Part shown: positions 31,360 through 38,542 of the stretch, piece after piece
Layout of the letters: every line of letters begins with the position of its first letter
Numbering within the stretch: position 1 is the stretch's first letter
Assembly: GCA_026984795.1 (NCBI GenBank)
Contig: JALSRK010000018.1
Location: 1-64,000, forward strand
DNA: 64,000 bases
Origin: Solibacteraceae bacterium
GTDB lineage: Bacteria > Acidobacteriota > Terriglobia > Bryobacterales > Bryobacteraceae
Direction: 5' to 3'
Notes under the pieces: model-generated
What the model saw: only the letters and a program-made list of their open reading frames with translations
Told to the model about the DNA's origin: nothing
Databases searched by the model: none
Made by a program: the position numbers and the translations under genes

Positions 31360-32076
31360 ATGCGATTTGTGTTTTCGAGATTGTTGCTGGTCGTAGCGGC
31401 GGCGTCGCTGGCGGCGTCTCCGTGCCTGGGGCAGGAGAAAGAGACGCCATGGAGCTTTTCGGCCGACGCCACGTTCGTCAACCAGTACCTGTGGCGCGGT
31501 TTCGTGGCCAACGATTCTCCTTCGCTGCAGCCTTCGGTGAGCTTTGGATACAGAGGGCTGTCGGTAACTTCTTGGAGCAATTTCTCCCACCGGACGCCGC
31601 GAGGGCAGAAGTGGACCGAGCATGACCTGATCGTAGACTACACGCACGCGATGGGCGACATCAGCGTGTCGGCCGGCTATATCTTGTACGCGTTTCCGGA
31701 CATCGCGGCGGGTGATGGAAACCGGAGCCAGGAAGTGTACGCGGGAATATCTTATTCCGGCTTCCTGCAGCCGTCTTTCACTTACTACCGCGACTTCGAC
31801 CAGGGAGACGGTGATTATTTCTATTTCTCGACCGGCCGGTCGTGGTTATTGGGGCGCGGCGTCGTGTTGAACGGTGGACTGGGCCTGGGCGTCAACAACG
31901 GCCAATGGATCGACAACACCACGGTGAGCAACTTCGACATCAACGTTTCCGTGGACATCCCGGCGGGGCAAGTGGTCTTCTCGCCGTTCTTCTCCCAGTC
32001 GATCGGCCACCGCACGCTGTTTGGATCGCACAACATCTTCGGCGTGAAGTTGACGGTGGCCAGCTTCACGTGGTGA
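31360..32076 (+). CDS. TorF-like putative outer-membrane porin
   Basis: 238 residues from the ATG at 31360. The signal peptide is MRFVFSRLLLVVAAASLAAS to about CLGQ. The mature part alternates polar and hydrophobic residues in many short strands: FSADATFVNQYLWRGFVAND, then SPSLQPSVSFGYRG, and ends GVKLTVASFTW, a C-terminal aromatic like other barrel proteins. The early YLWRG motif is typical of the Gcw_chp/TorF family. Function is unproven; it could be a pore for small nitrogenous compounds given the neighbouring ammonium genes, which is inference. Confidence 0.75.
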   Translation: MRFVFSRLLLVVAAASLAASPCLGQEKETPWSFSADATFVNQYLWRGFVANDSPSLQPSVSFGYRGLSVTSWSNFSHRTPRGQKWTEHDLIVDYTHAMGDISVSAGYILYAFPDIAAGDGNRSQEVYAGISYSGFLQPSFTYYRDFDQGDGDYFYFSTGRSWLLGRGVVLNGGLGLGVNNGQWIDNTTVSNFDINVSVDIPAGQVVFSPFFSQSIGHRTLFGSHNIFGVKLTVASFTW

Positions 32077-32149
32077 GGCGGGCCGCGGGGTCCGTGAAAA
32101 AGGGGGCGGCGCGGACCGGGGCGGATGAAACACGTGCTGCCGGCTGTTG

Positions 32150-32899
32150 TCAGGGGCCGCCCGCGGATTGCTGGGGCGGCCCCACGGCGTAGCCGCCGTC
32201 GGGTGGAACCGGGGAGCCCGGCGGGTCCCGGCGGACGGCGAGGGGGCGGTCGTCGAGCCAGCGTTTCCAGGAGAGGTAGTGGCTGGTGCGGTGGTCGCGG
32301 CGGCGGTCCTCGCGGAGCTGGTCGAGGCGGCGCATGGATTCGGTCTCCTCGGGCGGGAGGAGGTCCTCGGGGGTGTAGACCTTGGGGGCGTTGGCGCGGG
32401 CCTTGTGGATGGAGTGGACGTCGGCGAGGACGGGAAAGGCGGCGGCGTCGGCGCGGGGGATCTCGTTGGAGAGCAGGACCTGGTTGGTCTGGTGCTCGCG
32501 GAGCAGGCGGAACGTACGGTGGAAGGATCGCTCGAAGCGGGTGCGGTAGCGGGCGAGCAGCTCGAGGCGGGGCAGGAGGTCCTCGCGGGTGAAGGGGTCC
32601 TGGGCGCCGTCGTAGAGGCGGGCCTCGGCGAGGGCGATGCGGTGGAGGTTCCAGGCGGCGTGCAGGAGCTGGTTGAAGAGGAGCTCGGCGAGGGCGCCGG
32701 CGGGCTTGATCTCGACGGCGAGTTCGCGGCGCAAGGTTTCGAAGTGCTCGCGCTCCTGACCGGGGACGATGAACTCGCGGGAGGTAAAACCGTGGCGCAG
32801 CGCGTTCTGGGAGCTGCGGGCTTTGCCTTCGGGGGTGCGAGGGCCGGTGGAGCGCCGGGCGTTGCGGCGGTTGGCGGCGATCTGCGCTGGGGAGGCCAT
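32150..32899 (-). CDS. Conserved hypothetical protein of the 'STGPRTPEGK' type
   Basis: 249 residues. The N-terminal signature ANRRNARRSTGPRTPEGKAR followed by SSQNALRHGF is a pattern I know from hypothetical proteins in Acidobacteriota and other soil bacteria, often in many copies. The centre is helical and charged; the C-terminus is Pro/Gly-rich (DDRPLAVRRDPPGSPVPPDG). No catalytic motif, membrane segment or signal peptide is seen. It borders the CRISPR module and its repeats, which fits a gene that spreads in variable regions. Function unknown. Confidence 0.7.
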   Translation of the reverse strand: MASPAQIAANRRNARRSTGPRTPEGKARSSQNALRHGFTSREFIVPGQEREHFETLRRELAVEIKPAGALAELLFNQLLHAAWNLHRIALAEARLYDGAQDPFTREDLLPRLELLARYRTRFERSFHRTFRLLREHQTNQVLLSNEIPRADAAAFPVLADVHSIHKARANAPKVYTPEDLLPPEETESMRRLDQLREDRRRDHRTSHYLSWKRWLDDRPLAVRRDPPGSPVPPDGGYAVGPPQQSAGGP

Positions 32900-33019
32900 G
32901 GTCGAAGGGCTCCGGGCTGAGATTCTTGGGAGCGGGCGGGGCCACGCTCTCTGTTCTTATTGTGATGGGGCGGCGGGTCAAGCGTCTGGGGCTAAGTGGT
33001 TGGCAGGGCGGGGGAAAGA

Positions 33020-33210
33020 TCTCGAACCAGAGAGGACACAGAGGGCACGGAGGGCCCGGCGACTGGTTGGGGTGTCCAGGGTACGGGGAACGCGGTTCGC
33101 GCGGGTGGGCTGGAGATCTTGCGAAACGAAGCCAACCGCCGGGCGGGCTGCCGGGATACCGGGCCAGCTAAGTATACAGAATGAGGGGGCTGAACCGGGG
33201 CCGTGACGGC
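33020..33210 (+). repeat. Dispersed repeat, left copy flanking the Cmr module
   Basis: A tract rich in CACAGAGG/CACGGAGG (33030-33055) leads to GGAGATCTTGCGAAACGAAG at 33112-33131, whose last base extends to C33132. A tail with GAATGAG and CGGGGCCG follows (33180-33203). The same three elements recur in the same order and orientation at 42160-42383. The 34-base core differs at three positions. It is probably non-coding and dispersed in the genome. Confidence 0.65.
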
Positions 33211-33265
33211 CGGGGGGACGGTTTGATCAAACATTTTCCGGAGAAAATGTCCGTGCTTTGCACGG
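33199..33265. repeat. Row of four adjacent palindromes downstream of csx3
   Basis: In order: GGCCGT-G-ACGGCC (33199-33211); GTTTGATCAAAC, a perfect 12-mer (33221-33232); ACATTTTCCGGAGAAAATGT with 8-base arms and a four-base loop (33231-33250); CCGTGC-TTT-GCACGG (33251-33265). The last three abut or overlap. They lie about 100 bases past the csx3 stop, where operon termination would be expected. A terminator array or a protein-binding boundary are both possible. Confidence 0.6.
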
Positions 33266-33363
33266 CCGAACGTTTGGATTGGCGGGTCGCTGGTCCGAAG
33301 GATCCGGCCGGGCGAGCCGCGGCCGGCAGGAAGGGCCGGGTGTAGAGAAGCGGCCACTGGGGC

Positions 33364-33690
33364 TCATGTCGGGGCCCCAGAGGCCGGCAGCGTGACGTCG
33401 ATCACCTGGCCGGGGCGGTAGCGGGGGTCGTGAGAGGCGACGATGACGGCGCCGAGGCGAGGGTCGTAGACGGCCAGGGCGGCGGCCGGCGAGCCGTGCA
33501 GTTCGTGTACGGCCATGGCGTAGCGCCAGATGGGCGCCCGGCCTTCGATCACGACGATCCCGCCGCGGGGAATCTCGGGCAGTGGCGGCAACGGCTCGTC
33601 AGGGGTGATGGGGGCCTCGACGCCGATGGAGTAGAAGACGAGTTCCGCCGCTCGCTTGCCGCCAGGGATAACTTCGTTTCTGTCAGACAT
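33364..33690 (-). CDS. csx3: CRISPR ring nuclease Csx3 (Crn3)
   Basis: 108 residues from the ATG at 33690, which overlaps the end of the CARF nuclease gene by 8 bases. The Csx3 core is GGIVVIEGRAPIWRYAMAVH, then LAVYDPRLGAVIVASHDPRY. D76, R78 and H87 in YDPR...SH have the spacing I recall for the catalytic Asp, Arg and His of Archaeoglobus Csx3. H62 or H65 could be the further His. Crn3 enzymes cleave cyclic tetra-adenylate and switch the type III response off. About 40 N-terminal residues, Pro-rich, precede the core. It is last in the operon. Confidence 0.88.
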   Translation of the reverse strand: MSDRNEVIPGGKRAAELVFYSIGVEAPITPDEPLPPLPEIPRGGIVVIEGRAPIWRYAMAVHELHGSPAAALAVYDPRLGAVIVASHDPRYRPGQVIDVTLPASGAPT

Positions 33691-34870
33691 TTCCTGGCTT
33701 TCCAAACAAAAGTCGCTGAAGGAGCTCGTGATCGTCCGGAGCACCGGCGAGTTTCTGGATATCGGGCGTGGTCAAGAATCGGCAGTTGTACAGACTTGCC
33801 CGGTCACGCACTGATGGCTTGATGTTCCCGCCAGGGTCGAGCAGATTCGTGGAGGTTGTGGCCAGGAAAGAACGCACCCGGAGAGCGCGGAACTGGCGCG
33901 TTATGGCTTCGATCTTGTACAGAGCGGCCACGTCCGGGTCGTGTTCCTGACTGCCTGTCTTGCACTCGATCATGTGCAACGCGTATTCCCGCATGAAAGC
34001 GACGTCGAAGTCATTCTCGGCTTTGGATCCTTTCGCCGCCGGGACGATGCCCAGCCGCACGTCCCAGATCCCGATCCGATCTTTGTGCCTGTCGAGCAGG
34101 CCCCACAGCAGCACCTCGAGCCAGCCGCCGGTTAAGAACTGAACGCCGTACCGGTCCAGCCTACCGGTCAGATTGGTCCCTTCGACCTTGAGATTGAAGG
34201 TGCGCCACAGCGTGTTGCCCAGATGCAGATCGGAAACCGGCAAGTCGCCCGGGCGCAACTCCAATCCTTGCTTTCGTCCTTTCGAGCGCCGGTGAGCGTC
34301 AACCTTCAACAGGGCTGTGCCGGGGCTTGTGAGTGCGATCGCCAGGGCGACTGGGAACCATTTCCGAGCCCTCTCCTCGGAGCGCAGGATCTTTTCCGGA
34401 TCTTTGTGTTGTTCGAATCCGTAGCCTCGTAGAAACTCCTCGATGGAGAGCCGGTGGTCTACTATCTCGGTTGTGTTGGTCTCGACGTCGAGAATGCGGT
34501 TGGGCTTTTCGGCGTCGATGTAGATCAGCCGAGCCCCTACCGCTTTGAAAAACTCATAGGCGACGATGGACATCGGTTTGGTGCCGCCGGTGAGATTGAC
34601 GATCCAGTCTCCAGTGGGGTGCTTGCCGAAGGCATTTCGCAGCGACTCCGCAATCGACGCGAAGTCCGAGACGTCTCCGTGGGGGACGACGTCGCAACGT
34701 TCCGTGTAGTCGAGCTTCCCGCACTTCAGGGCGTCGAGGAAGTTCTGCGCCGCGTTGCGCCGTCTCATGCGTTCGGACTCGATGAGCACCAGACGGTCCG
34801 GCTGGAAATGATGAATGGAAAGCAGGTTGGGCACGTGCTGATCGGAAAGAAGACAGCAAAGGACTTTCAT
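33683..34870 (-). CDS. Card1/Can2-like CARF-domain nuclease (DUF1887 type)
   Basis: 395 residues. The N-terminal CARF half begins MKVLCCLLSDQHVPNLLSIH and carries the ligand-pocket motif NLTGGTKPMS at 92-101. The C-terminal half is a PD-(D/E)xK nuclease: GGWLE (248-252), NDFDVAF with D289, and ECKTG with E302 and K304. Family members are activated by cyclic tetra-adenylate and cut single-stranded nucleic acid; this is known for Card1 and Can2. Its ATG overlaps the cmr6 stop (ATGA), and csx3 overlaps its end, so all three are coupled. Confidence 0.88.
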   Translation of the reverse strand: MKVLCCLLSDQHVPNLLSIHHFQPDRLVLIESERMRRRNAAQNFLDALKCGKLDYTERCDVVPHGDVSDFASIAESLRNAFGKHPTGDWIVNLTGGTKPMSIVAYEFFKAVGARLIYIDAEKPNRILDVETNTTEIVDHRLSIEEFLRGYGFEQHKDPEKILRSEERARKWFPVALAIALTSPGTALLKVDAHRRSKGRKQGLELRPGDLPVSDLHLGNTLWRTFNLKVEGTNLTGRLDRYGVQFLTGGWLEVLLWGLLDRHKDRIGIWDVRLGIVPAAKGSKAENDFDVAFMREYALHMIECKTGSQEHDPDVAALYKIEAITRQFRALRVRSFLATTSTNLLDPGGNIKPSVRDRASLYNCRFLTTPDIQKLAGAPDDHELLQRLLFGKPGNV

Positions 34871-35994
34871 CGTGACTTCCCGCTCTGTTTCCCCCGTTTC
34901 GGTTCCCGCAGTGTCAACAAGTAGGTGGTTCCCGCGACGTTGGCCACCCATACGTCGATGCTGGCGTTCATCTCTACTTCTGGCGGAGCTTCTCCAGCAA
35001 AGTGTCCGATGATGCCGTCGTCGGCGCGGAAACGTGGTTTACCCTTTTTGGAATCCTCGATACGAGTGACCTTGATCTTCTCGCCCGGCCGGTGGCATGG
35101 CTTGGGGTGGGCGGGCGCGGAGGGGCCCGAATGTCCGGCGCCAGCGCCGTGCCGGGAACTCGGCCGGACCAGCCGGCCGTAGCCGCTCGAGGTCTTGCCG
35201 CCGGCGCCCCAGTCGCGTAGGGCCTCTTGGAGGAGATCCAACGCGAGCTGGCTCCAGTTGTCGCCCTCCGGACCGCCCGCATCGCAGGAGACGGCGACGA
35301 GGAAGCGCCCGGTGACCGAGAGAAAGGCGACGGGGTTGGGGTCGTCGAAGTCGGTGGGCGGGACGATGTCTTTCTTCCCGCCGGACCGCTCGCGGGTGTT
35401 GCCGCTGTAATAGTCCCCGTGGTGCGGCGTCATGACATCGAGCACGAGGCCGGAGTCGTTGCCGGCGAGCGACTCCGGCGTGATCCAGGCGTCGTGAAAG
35501 ACGATATGGCCGGCGTCTTCCGTCGTTCCGAAGATCGTCTTGAAGAATTCCCCCGCGTCTTTTTTGAACCTCCCGTCGGCCTCACCCCAGACGCGGTCAC
35601 AGTAGTGGGCGGTGAGGCCTTTCAAGGCGGAACCGGGGACGATCGGGACGCCGTAGGTGTGGTGCAGCCTGATGCCCGTCTCGAGGACGCTCTCGGCGCC
35701 GAGGCCGACGACCAGCCGGCCGTTGACGGCGAGGACGGCGCTGGAGCACGGCTGGGGCAAGGTGGCTTTCCAACGCGCGTAGGCGAGACGGTACACGTCG
35801 AGAAGTGTAGTGGACCGCTGGGCCTTCTGGGCCGCCCTAAGAAGTTCCCGTCTGAACTCCTTTTCACTGTCGTGTTCGATCAGGCACCGAGCTAATAGCA
35901 AGCCAGGGTGGGAATAGTCGTCCGGATAAGGACGGCGATCACGATGCGGCATGAAGATGTCCCGCAATACGCTTCGGCAGGCCTGCGCGTTCAT
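34867..35994 (-). CDS. cmr6: Type III-B effector subunit Cmr6, with extra C-terminal domain
   Basis: 375 residues. The RAMP (Cas7-like) core includes LVVGLGAESVLETGIRLHHT, YGVPIVPGSALKGLTAHYCD, HIVFHDAWITP, VLDVMTPHHGDYYSGN and the Gly-rich WGAGGKTSSGYGRLV (262-276). Cmr6 caps the filament near the crRNA 3' end. A Pro/Gly/His-rich linker (about 278-303) then leads to 60 or so extra residues, KIKVTRIEDSKKGKPRFRAD and onward, that look like a small beta domain. The start overlaps the cmr5 stop (ATGA). Confidence 0.92.
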   Translation of the reverse strand: MNAQACRSVLRDIFMPHRDRRPYPDDYSHPGLLLARCLIEHDSEKEFRRELLRAAQKAQRSTTLLDVYRLAYARWKATLPQPCSSAVLAVNGRLVVGLGAESVLETGIRLHHTYGVPIVPGSALKGLTAHYCDRVWGEADGRFKKDAGEFFKTIFGTTEDAGHIVFHDAWITPESLAGNDSGLVLDVMTPHHGDYYSGNTRERSGGKKDIVPPTDFDDPNPVAFLSVTGRFLVAVSCDAGGPEGDNWSQLALDLLQEALRDWGAGGKTSSGYGRLVRPSSRHGAGAGHSGPSAPAHPKPCHRPGEKIKVTRIEDSKKGKPRFRADDGIIGHFAGEAPPEVEMNASIDVWVANVAGTTYLLTLREPKRGKQSGKSR

Positions 35995-36386
35995 CCCGCC
36001 TCCTTCGCGGTGTCGTCCAGCAGCGCCTCGGCGTAGCGCTTCAGCCACCCGGCGGCGGCCAGGGCGTCGCGGCTGAGGCGGAGATACGCGACAATGTCCT
36101 CTTTCCGGCTCCGCTTGACGAGTTCGTCCCGGTCGAAGCCGAGCACGGTCGCGAGATCGTCCAGAAACTGCAGCGTATGGCCCCGCTTGTTCTCTTTCTC
36201 TTTCCCTTTGGCTTCGGCGAAGGCGAGGGCCTGTACCAGCCCGCAGGTGTGGATCAGAGCGGGGAAGCTCTTGGCGAACGAGGCGTAGTCGTCCTTCTTC
36301 GGATAGTTCCGCCGCTCGCTGACGGCCTGGAACGCCTTCTCGGCCCACCGCTGGGTGCGGGTACGGATGGTTCCCGTTTCAGCCAT
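35991..36386 (-). CDS. cmr5: Type III-B small subunit Cmr5 (Cas11)
   Basis: 131 residues, all helical and basic, the expected size. It begins TGTIRTRTQRWAEKAFQAVS, the common Cmr5 N-terminus, and contains SFAKSFPALIHTCGLVQALA with the family's TCGLxQxLAF pattern. Repeated Cmr5 subunits form the minor filament along the target RNA. GAACCG precedes the ATG. It overlaps the end of cmr4 by 8 bases and the start of cmr6 by 4. Confidence 0.93.
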   Translation of the reverse strand: MAETGTIRTRTQRWAEKAFQAVSERRNYPKKDDYASFAKSFPALIHTCGLVQALAFAEAKGKEKENKRGHTLQFLDDLATVLGFDRDELVKRSRKEDIVAYLRLSRDALAAAGWLKRYAEALLDDTAKEAG

Positions 36387-37290
36387 CGGTTCCCTCCTTG
36401 GTGAAGACCAGCCGGACGCGTCCCTTGCCGGTGGTGGCGTCGCCGCCCATTTGCAGCGTCGTGTCCCGGCAGAAACGGTCCATAAGCTCGGCCGGCTGGA
36501 TGCCGTTGTTACCGAAGACCCGGTCGCACCAGACGATGCCGGCCAGCAGGGTTTCGGCCGGCAGGGCCTCCTCGTACCAGAGGGCCCCGGAAGCGACCGT
36601 CTTGGTTTTGTCCTCGAGGCGCACGCGGGCGTTGACTTCGGTGCCGGTTTCCGAGAGGAAGTTGAAGGCGTTGTCCGGCAGGACCGTGAAACGCTCGAGG
36701 AACGCCTTCTGCCAGGTGTCGTTGCCGGGGAAGACCCACTCGGCGAGGCGGGAGGCCCAGGCGGCGGCTCCGGACGAGGCCTCTGTTTTGAAGTCCAGGT
36801 CCTCGAGGTAGAGCCGATTGTCGTGCGCCAGGACGGAGGCCGTGCCATCGGGCAGCAGGGCGCCGTCTTCGCGGACGGAAAGGTCCGCCGCGAGGTCGGC
36901 GACGCCGGCGCCGGCCATCTCGAAGTCGCGGCGGAGCCGGCGCAGGACGGCCGGCGACGCGCACCAGGCGAAGGTGCCGTAGAGGCTGCGGACCGGCAGG
37001 CAGACGATCCGGGCGTCGGCGAAGACGAGGGAGCCGGAGTTGGCCTTTCTGTCTTCTGCTTCGTCGCTCCTGCCGAAAGCCGCTACGATCCACGGATCGG
37101 TTTTCCGCTTGTCCGGCGTAGCCTCGTACTTGTCCGCCAGCACGCCCTTCACCGCCGAGCCGGGAACCAGCGGCCAGCCGGTGACCTTTTCGCGCATGAT
37201 CGGCAGATCGACGTAGCCGGCGCCGCGGCCGGAGCCGACGTGGAGGGGCGAAATGACGTGGATCCAATAGATTCGTGTGTTCTGCGCCAT
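36379..37290 (-). CDS. cmr4: Type III-B backbone nuclease subunit Cmr4 (Cas7)
   Basis: 303 residues from the ATG at 37290, preceded by GGAAAGGAG. The RAMP start is IHVISPLHVGSGRGAGYVDL, then PIMREKVTGWPLVPGSAVKG and VLADKY. D28 in GYVDLPI corresponds to the Asp that cuts target RNA every six bases in characterised Cmr4. The C-terminal Gly-rich loop is QMGGDATTGKGRVRLVF. It lies 46 bases after cmr3, the only real gap in the operon, which may allow separate translation of this multi-copy subunit. Confidence 0.95.
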   Translation of the reverse strand: MAQNTRIYWIHVISPLHVGSGRGAGYVDLPIMREKVTGWPLVPGSAVKGVLADKYEATPDKRKTDPWIVAAFGRSDEAEDRKANSGSLVFADARIVCLPVRSLYGTFAWCASPAVLRRLRRDFEMAGAGVADLAADLSVREDGALLPDGTASVLAHDNRLYLEDLDFKTEASSGAAAWASRLAEWVFPGNDTWQKAFLERFTVLPDNAFNFLSETGTEVNARVRLEDKTKTVASGALWYEEALPAETLLAGIVWCDRVFGNNGIQPAELMDRFCRDTTLQMGGDATTGKGRVRLVFTKEGTDG

Positions 37291-37336
37291 CAGGACGCTC
37301 TCCTTTCCGGGTCGGAATCGGACAAAGCTCGTTTCA

Positions 37337-38542
37337 TCACTGCGAATCCCATACTCCCCAGACGGCGAGACCGAAGCCCTCGCGGTTGTGCTGGCCGTCA
37401 TCGCAGACCGGGGCGAGCCACTTTCCGGCCAGTTCGGCGACGTCGCCGCCGATGACCTCGAAGAAATAGACCCCGCCGGCCGGCACGAGCCGCCGGACGG
37501 GCTTGGGGCCGAAAGAGCTCTTCTCGAGCGACCAGCCGGAGACGGGTTGCCAACGGCCGATGGAGACGCCTGCGAGGCGAACGCGGACACTCGTGCCGGG
37601 GACCGTCCCGGCGAAGCCCTCCGGAGTTTCCTCGAGCCAGCCGGGCCGCCAGCCCGCCGAGAAGACCGCCGGGGTGGCGAGCACCAGGCGGACTTTTTTG
37701 GTCCGGGCGAGCTTTTCTTTCACCCGTTCCGGGCACCCCCAGCCGGCGGCCGCTCCGTTGCCGGTCTCCCAGTAGGCGAGGCGCCGCTCGCCGCCCATCG
37801 GGTGGAGGTGGGCAAGCCCTTTCAGGTGTTCTTCGAAGGCCGAAGGATCGTCGATACGGGCCGCCAGGCGGACGAGGCTGAGTTCGGGGCCGCCGGCGAG
37901 CCGGAGGTGGTAGTCGAGTCCGGCGGTCATGAAGAGCTGGGACTCGGCGGCCGCGCCGGTATCCGCGTCGATGCGGACGTGCCAGCGCGCCTCGGTCTCC
38001 GGCGCAGGCAGAAATCCTTCGGCGCACCACGCGGTCTTGCCGTTCTTCGGGCCGGCCTGGACGGCGTCGAACGACCACTCGGGCGTCCCGCTGAGCCATT
38101 CCGACAGCCGTTCCGTGGAGAAGAACCGGGGCACGTCGGCCGGCTTGAAATCCTCGTCCTCGTCAGCGAGGGGGAGCATCACGGGCCGCAGGGAACCGTG
38201 CGGAAGGTCGCAGCCCTCACCGCCGCCGGGCTCGGCCGGGCGGGCGGCGAAGCAGCGGCCGTCGCCGGGCCGGACCGCCAGGTCGGCGGGTACGGGGAAG
38301 TAGAGCTGTCCTTCGAGCAGAGGCAACGGACCGGCCACCGCCAACCTTTTCAGCTCTTTGACAGTTTCCGAGTCGAACTTTCCTCCGGCGAGCTTGCCGA
38401 CGAGAGTGCGGAGCGAGCCGGCCAGCACCGACGGGTAGGGCCAGTCGAGGGAGCGCATCCGCTCGCTCGAGCCAACGCCGAAGGGACGGCCGTCGCGGGC
38501 GATCAAGGGGTCGCGGGGCGTGATGGTGAGCATCAGGCTCAT
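37337..38542 (-). CDS. cmr3: Type III-B subunit Cmr3 (Cas5)
   Basis: 401 residues. It opens with MLTITPRDPLIARDGRPFGV and then MRSLDWPYPSVLAGSLRTLV, the diagnostic Cmr3/Cas5 N-terminus. Further motifs are LVLATPAVFSAGWRPGWL and VYFFEVIGGD. Cmr3 binds the 5' tag of the crRNA together with Cmr2. Its ATG overlaps the cmr2 stop (ATGA). Another Met three codons downstream is an alternative start. Confidence 0.94.
   Translation of the reverse strand: MSLMLTITPRDPLIARDGRPFGVGSSERMRSLDWPYPSVLAGSLRTLVGKLAGGKFDSETVKELKRLAVAGPLPLLEGQLYFPVPADLAVRPGDGRCFAARPAEPGGGEGCDLPHGSLRPVMLPLADEDEDFKPADVPRFFSTERLSEWLSGTPEWSFDAVQAGPKNGKTAWCAEGFLPAPETEARWHVRIDADTGAAAESQLFMTAGLDYHLRLAGGPELSLVRLAARIDDPSAFEEHLKGLAHLHPMGGERRLAYWETGNGAAAGWGCPERVKEKLARTKKVRLVLATPAVFSAGWRPGWLEETPEGFAGTVPGTSVRVRLAGVSIGRWQPVSGWSLEKSSFGPKPVRRLVPAGGVYFFEVIGGDVAELAGKWLAPVCDDGQHNREGFGLAVWGVWDSQ

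Larger units (their letters stand above)
32900..33363. other. Non-coding left border of CRISPR module, 464 nt
   Basis: No gene is supported. The segment holds the left copy of a dispersed repeat (about 33020-33210) and a row of palindromes (33199-33265), both listed separately. The rest (33266-33363) is GC-rich with no pattern recognised. No CRISPR-like regularly spaced repeats are present. Confidence 0.6.

Noticed and set aside
33266-33363. Possible remnant CRISPR array next to csx3
   Set aside because: Read for 25-40 base repeats at regular spacing in both borders of the module. Only single palindromes and the dispersed repeat are found.
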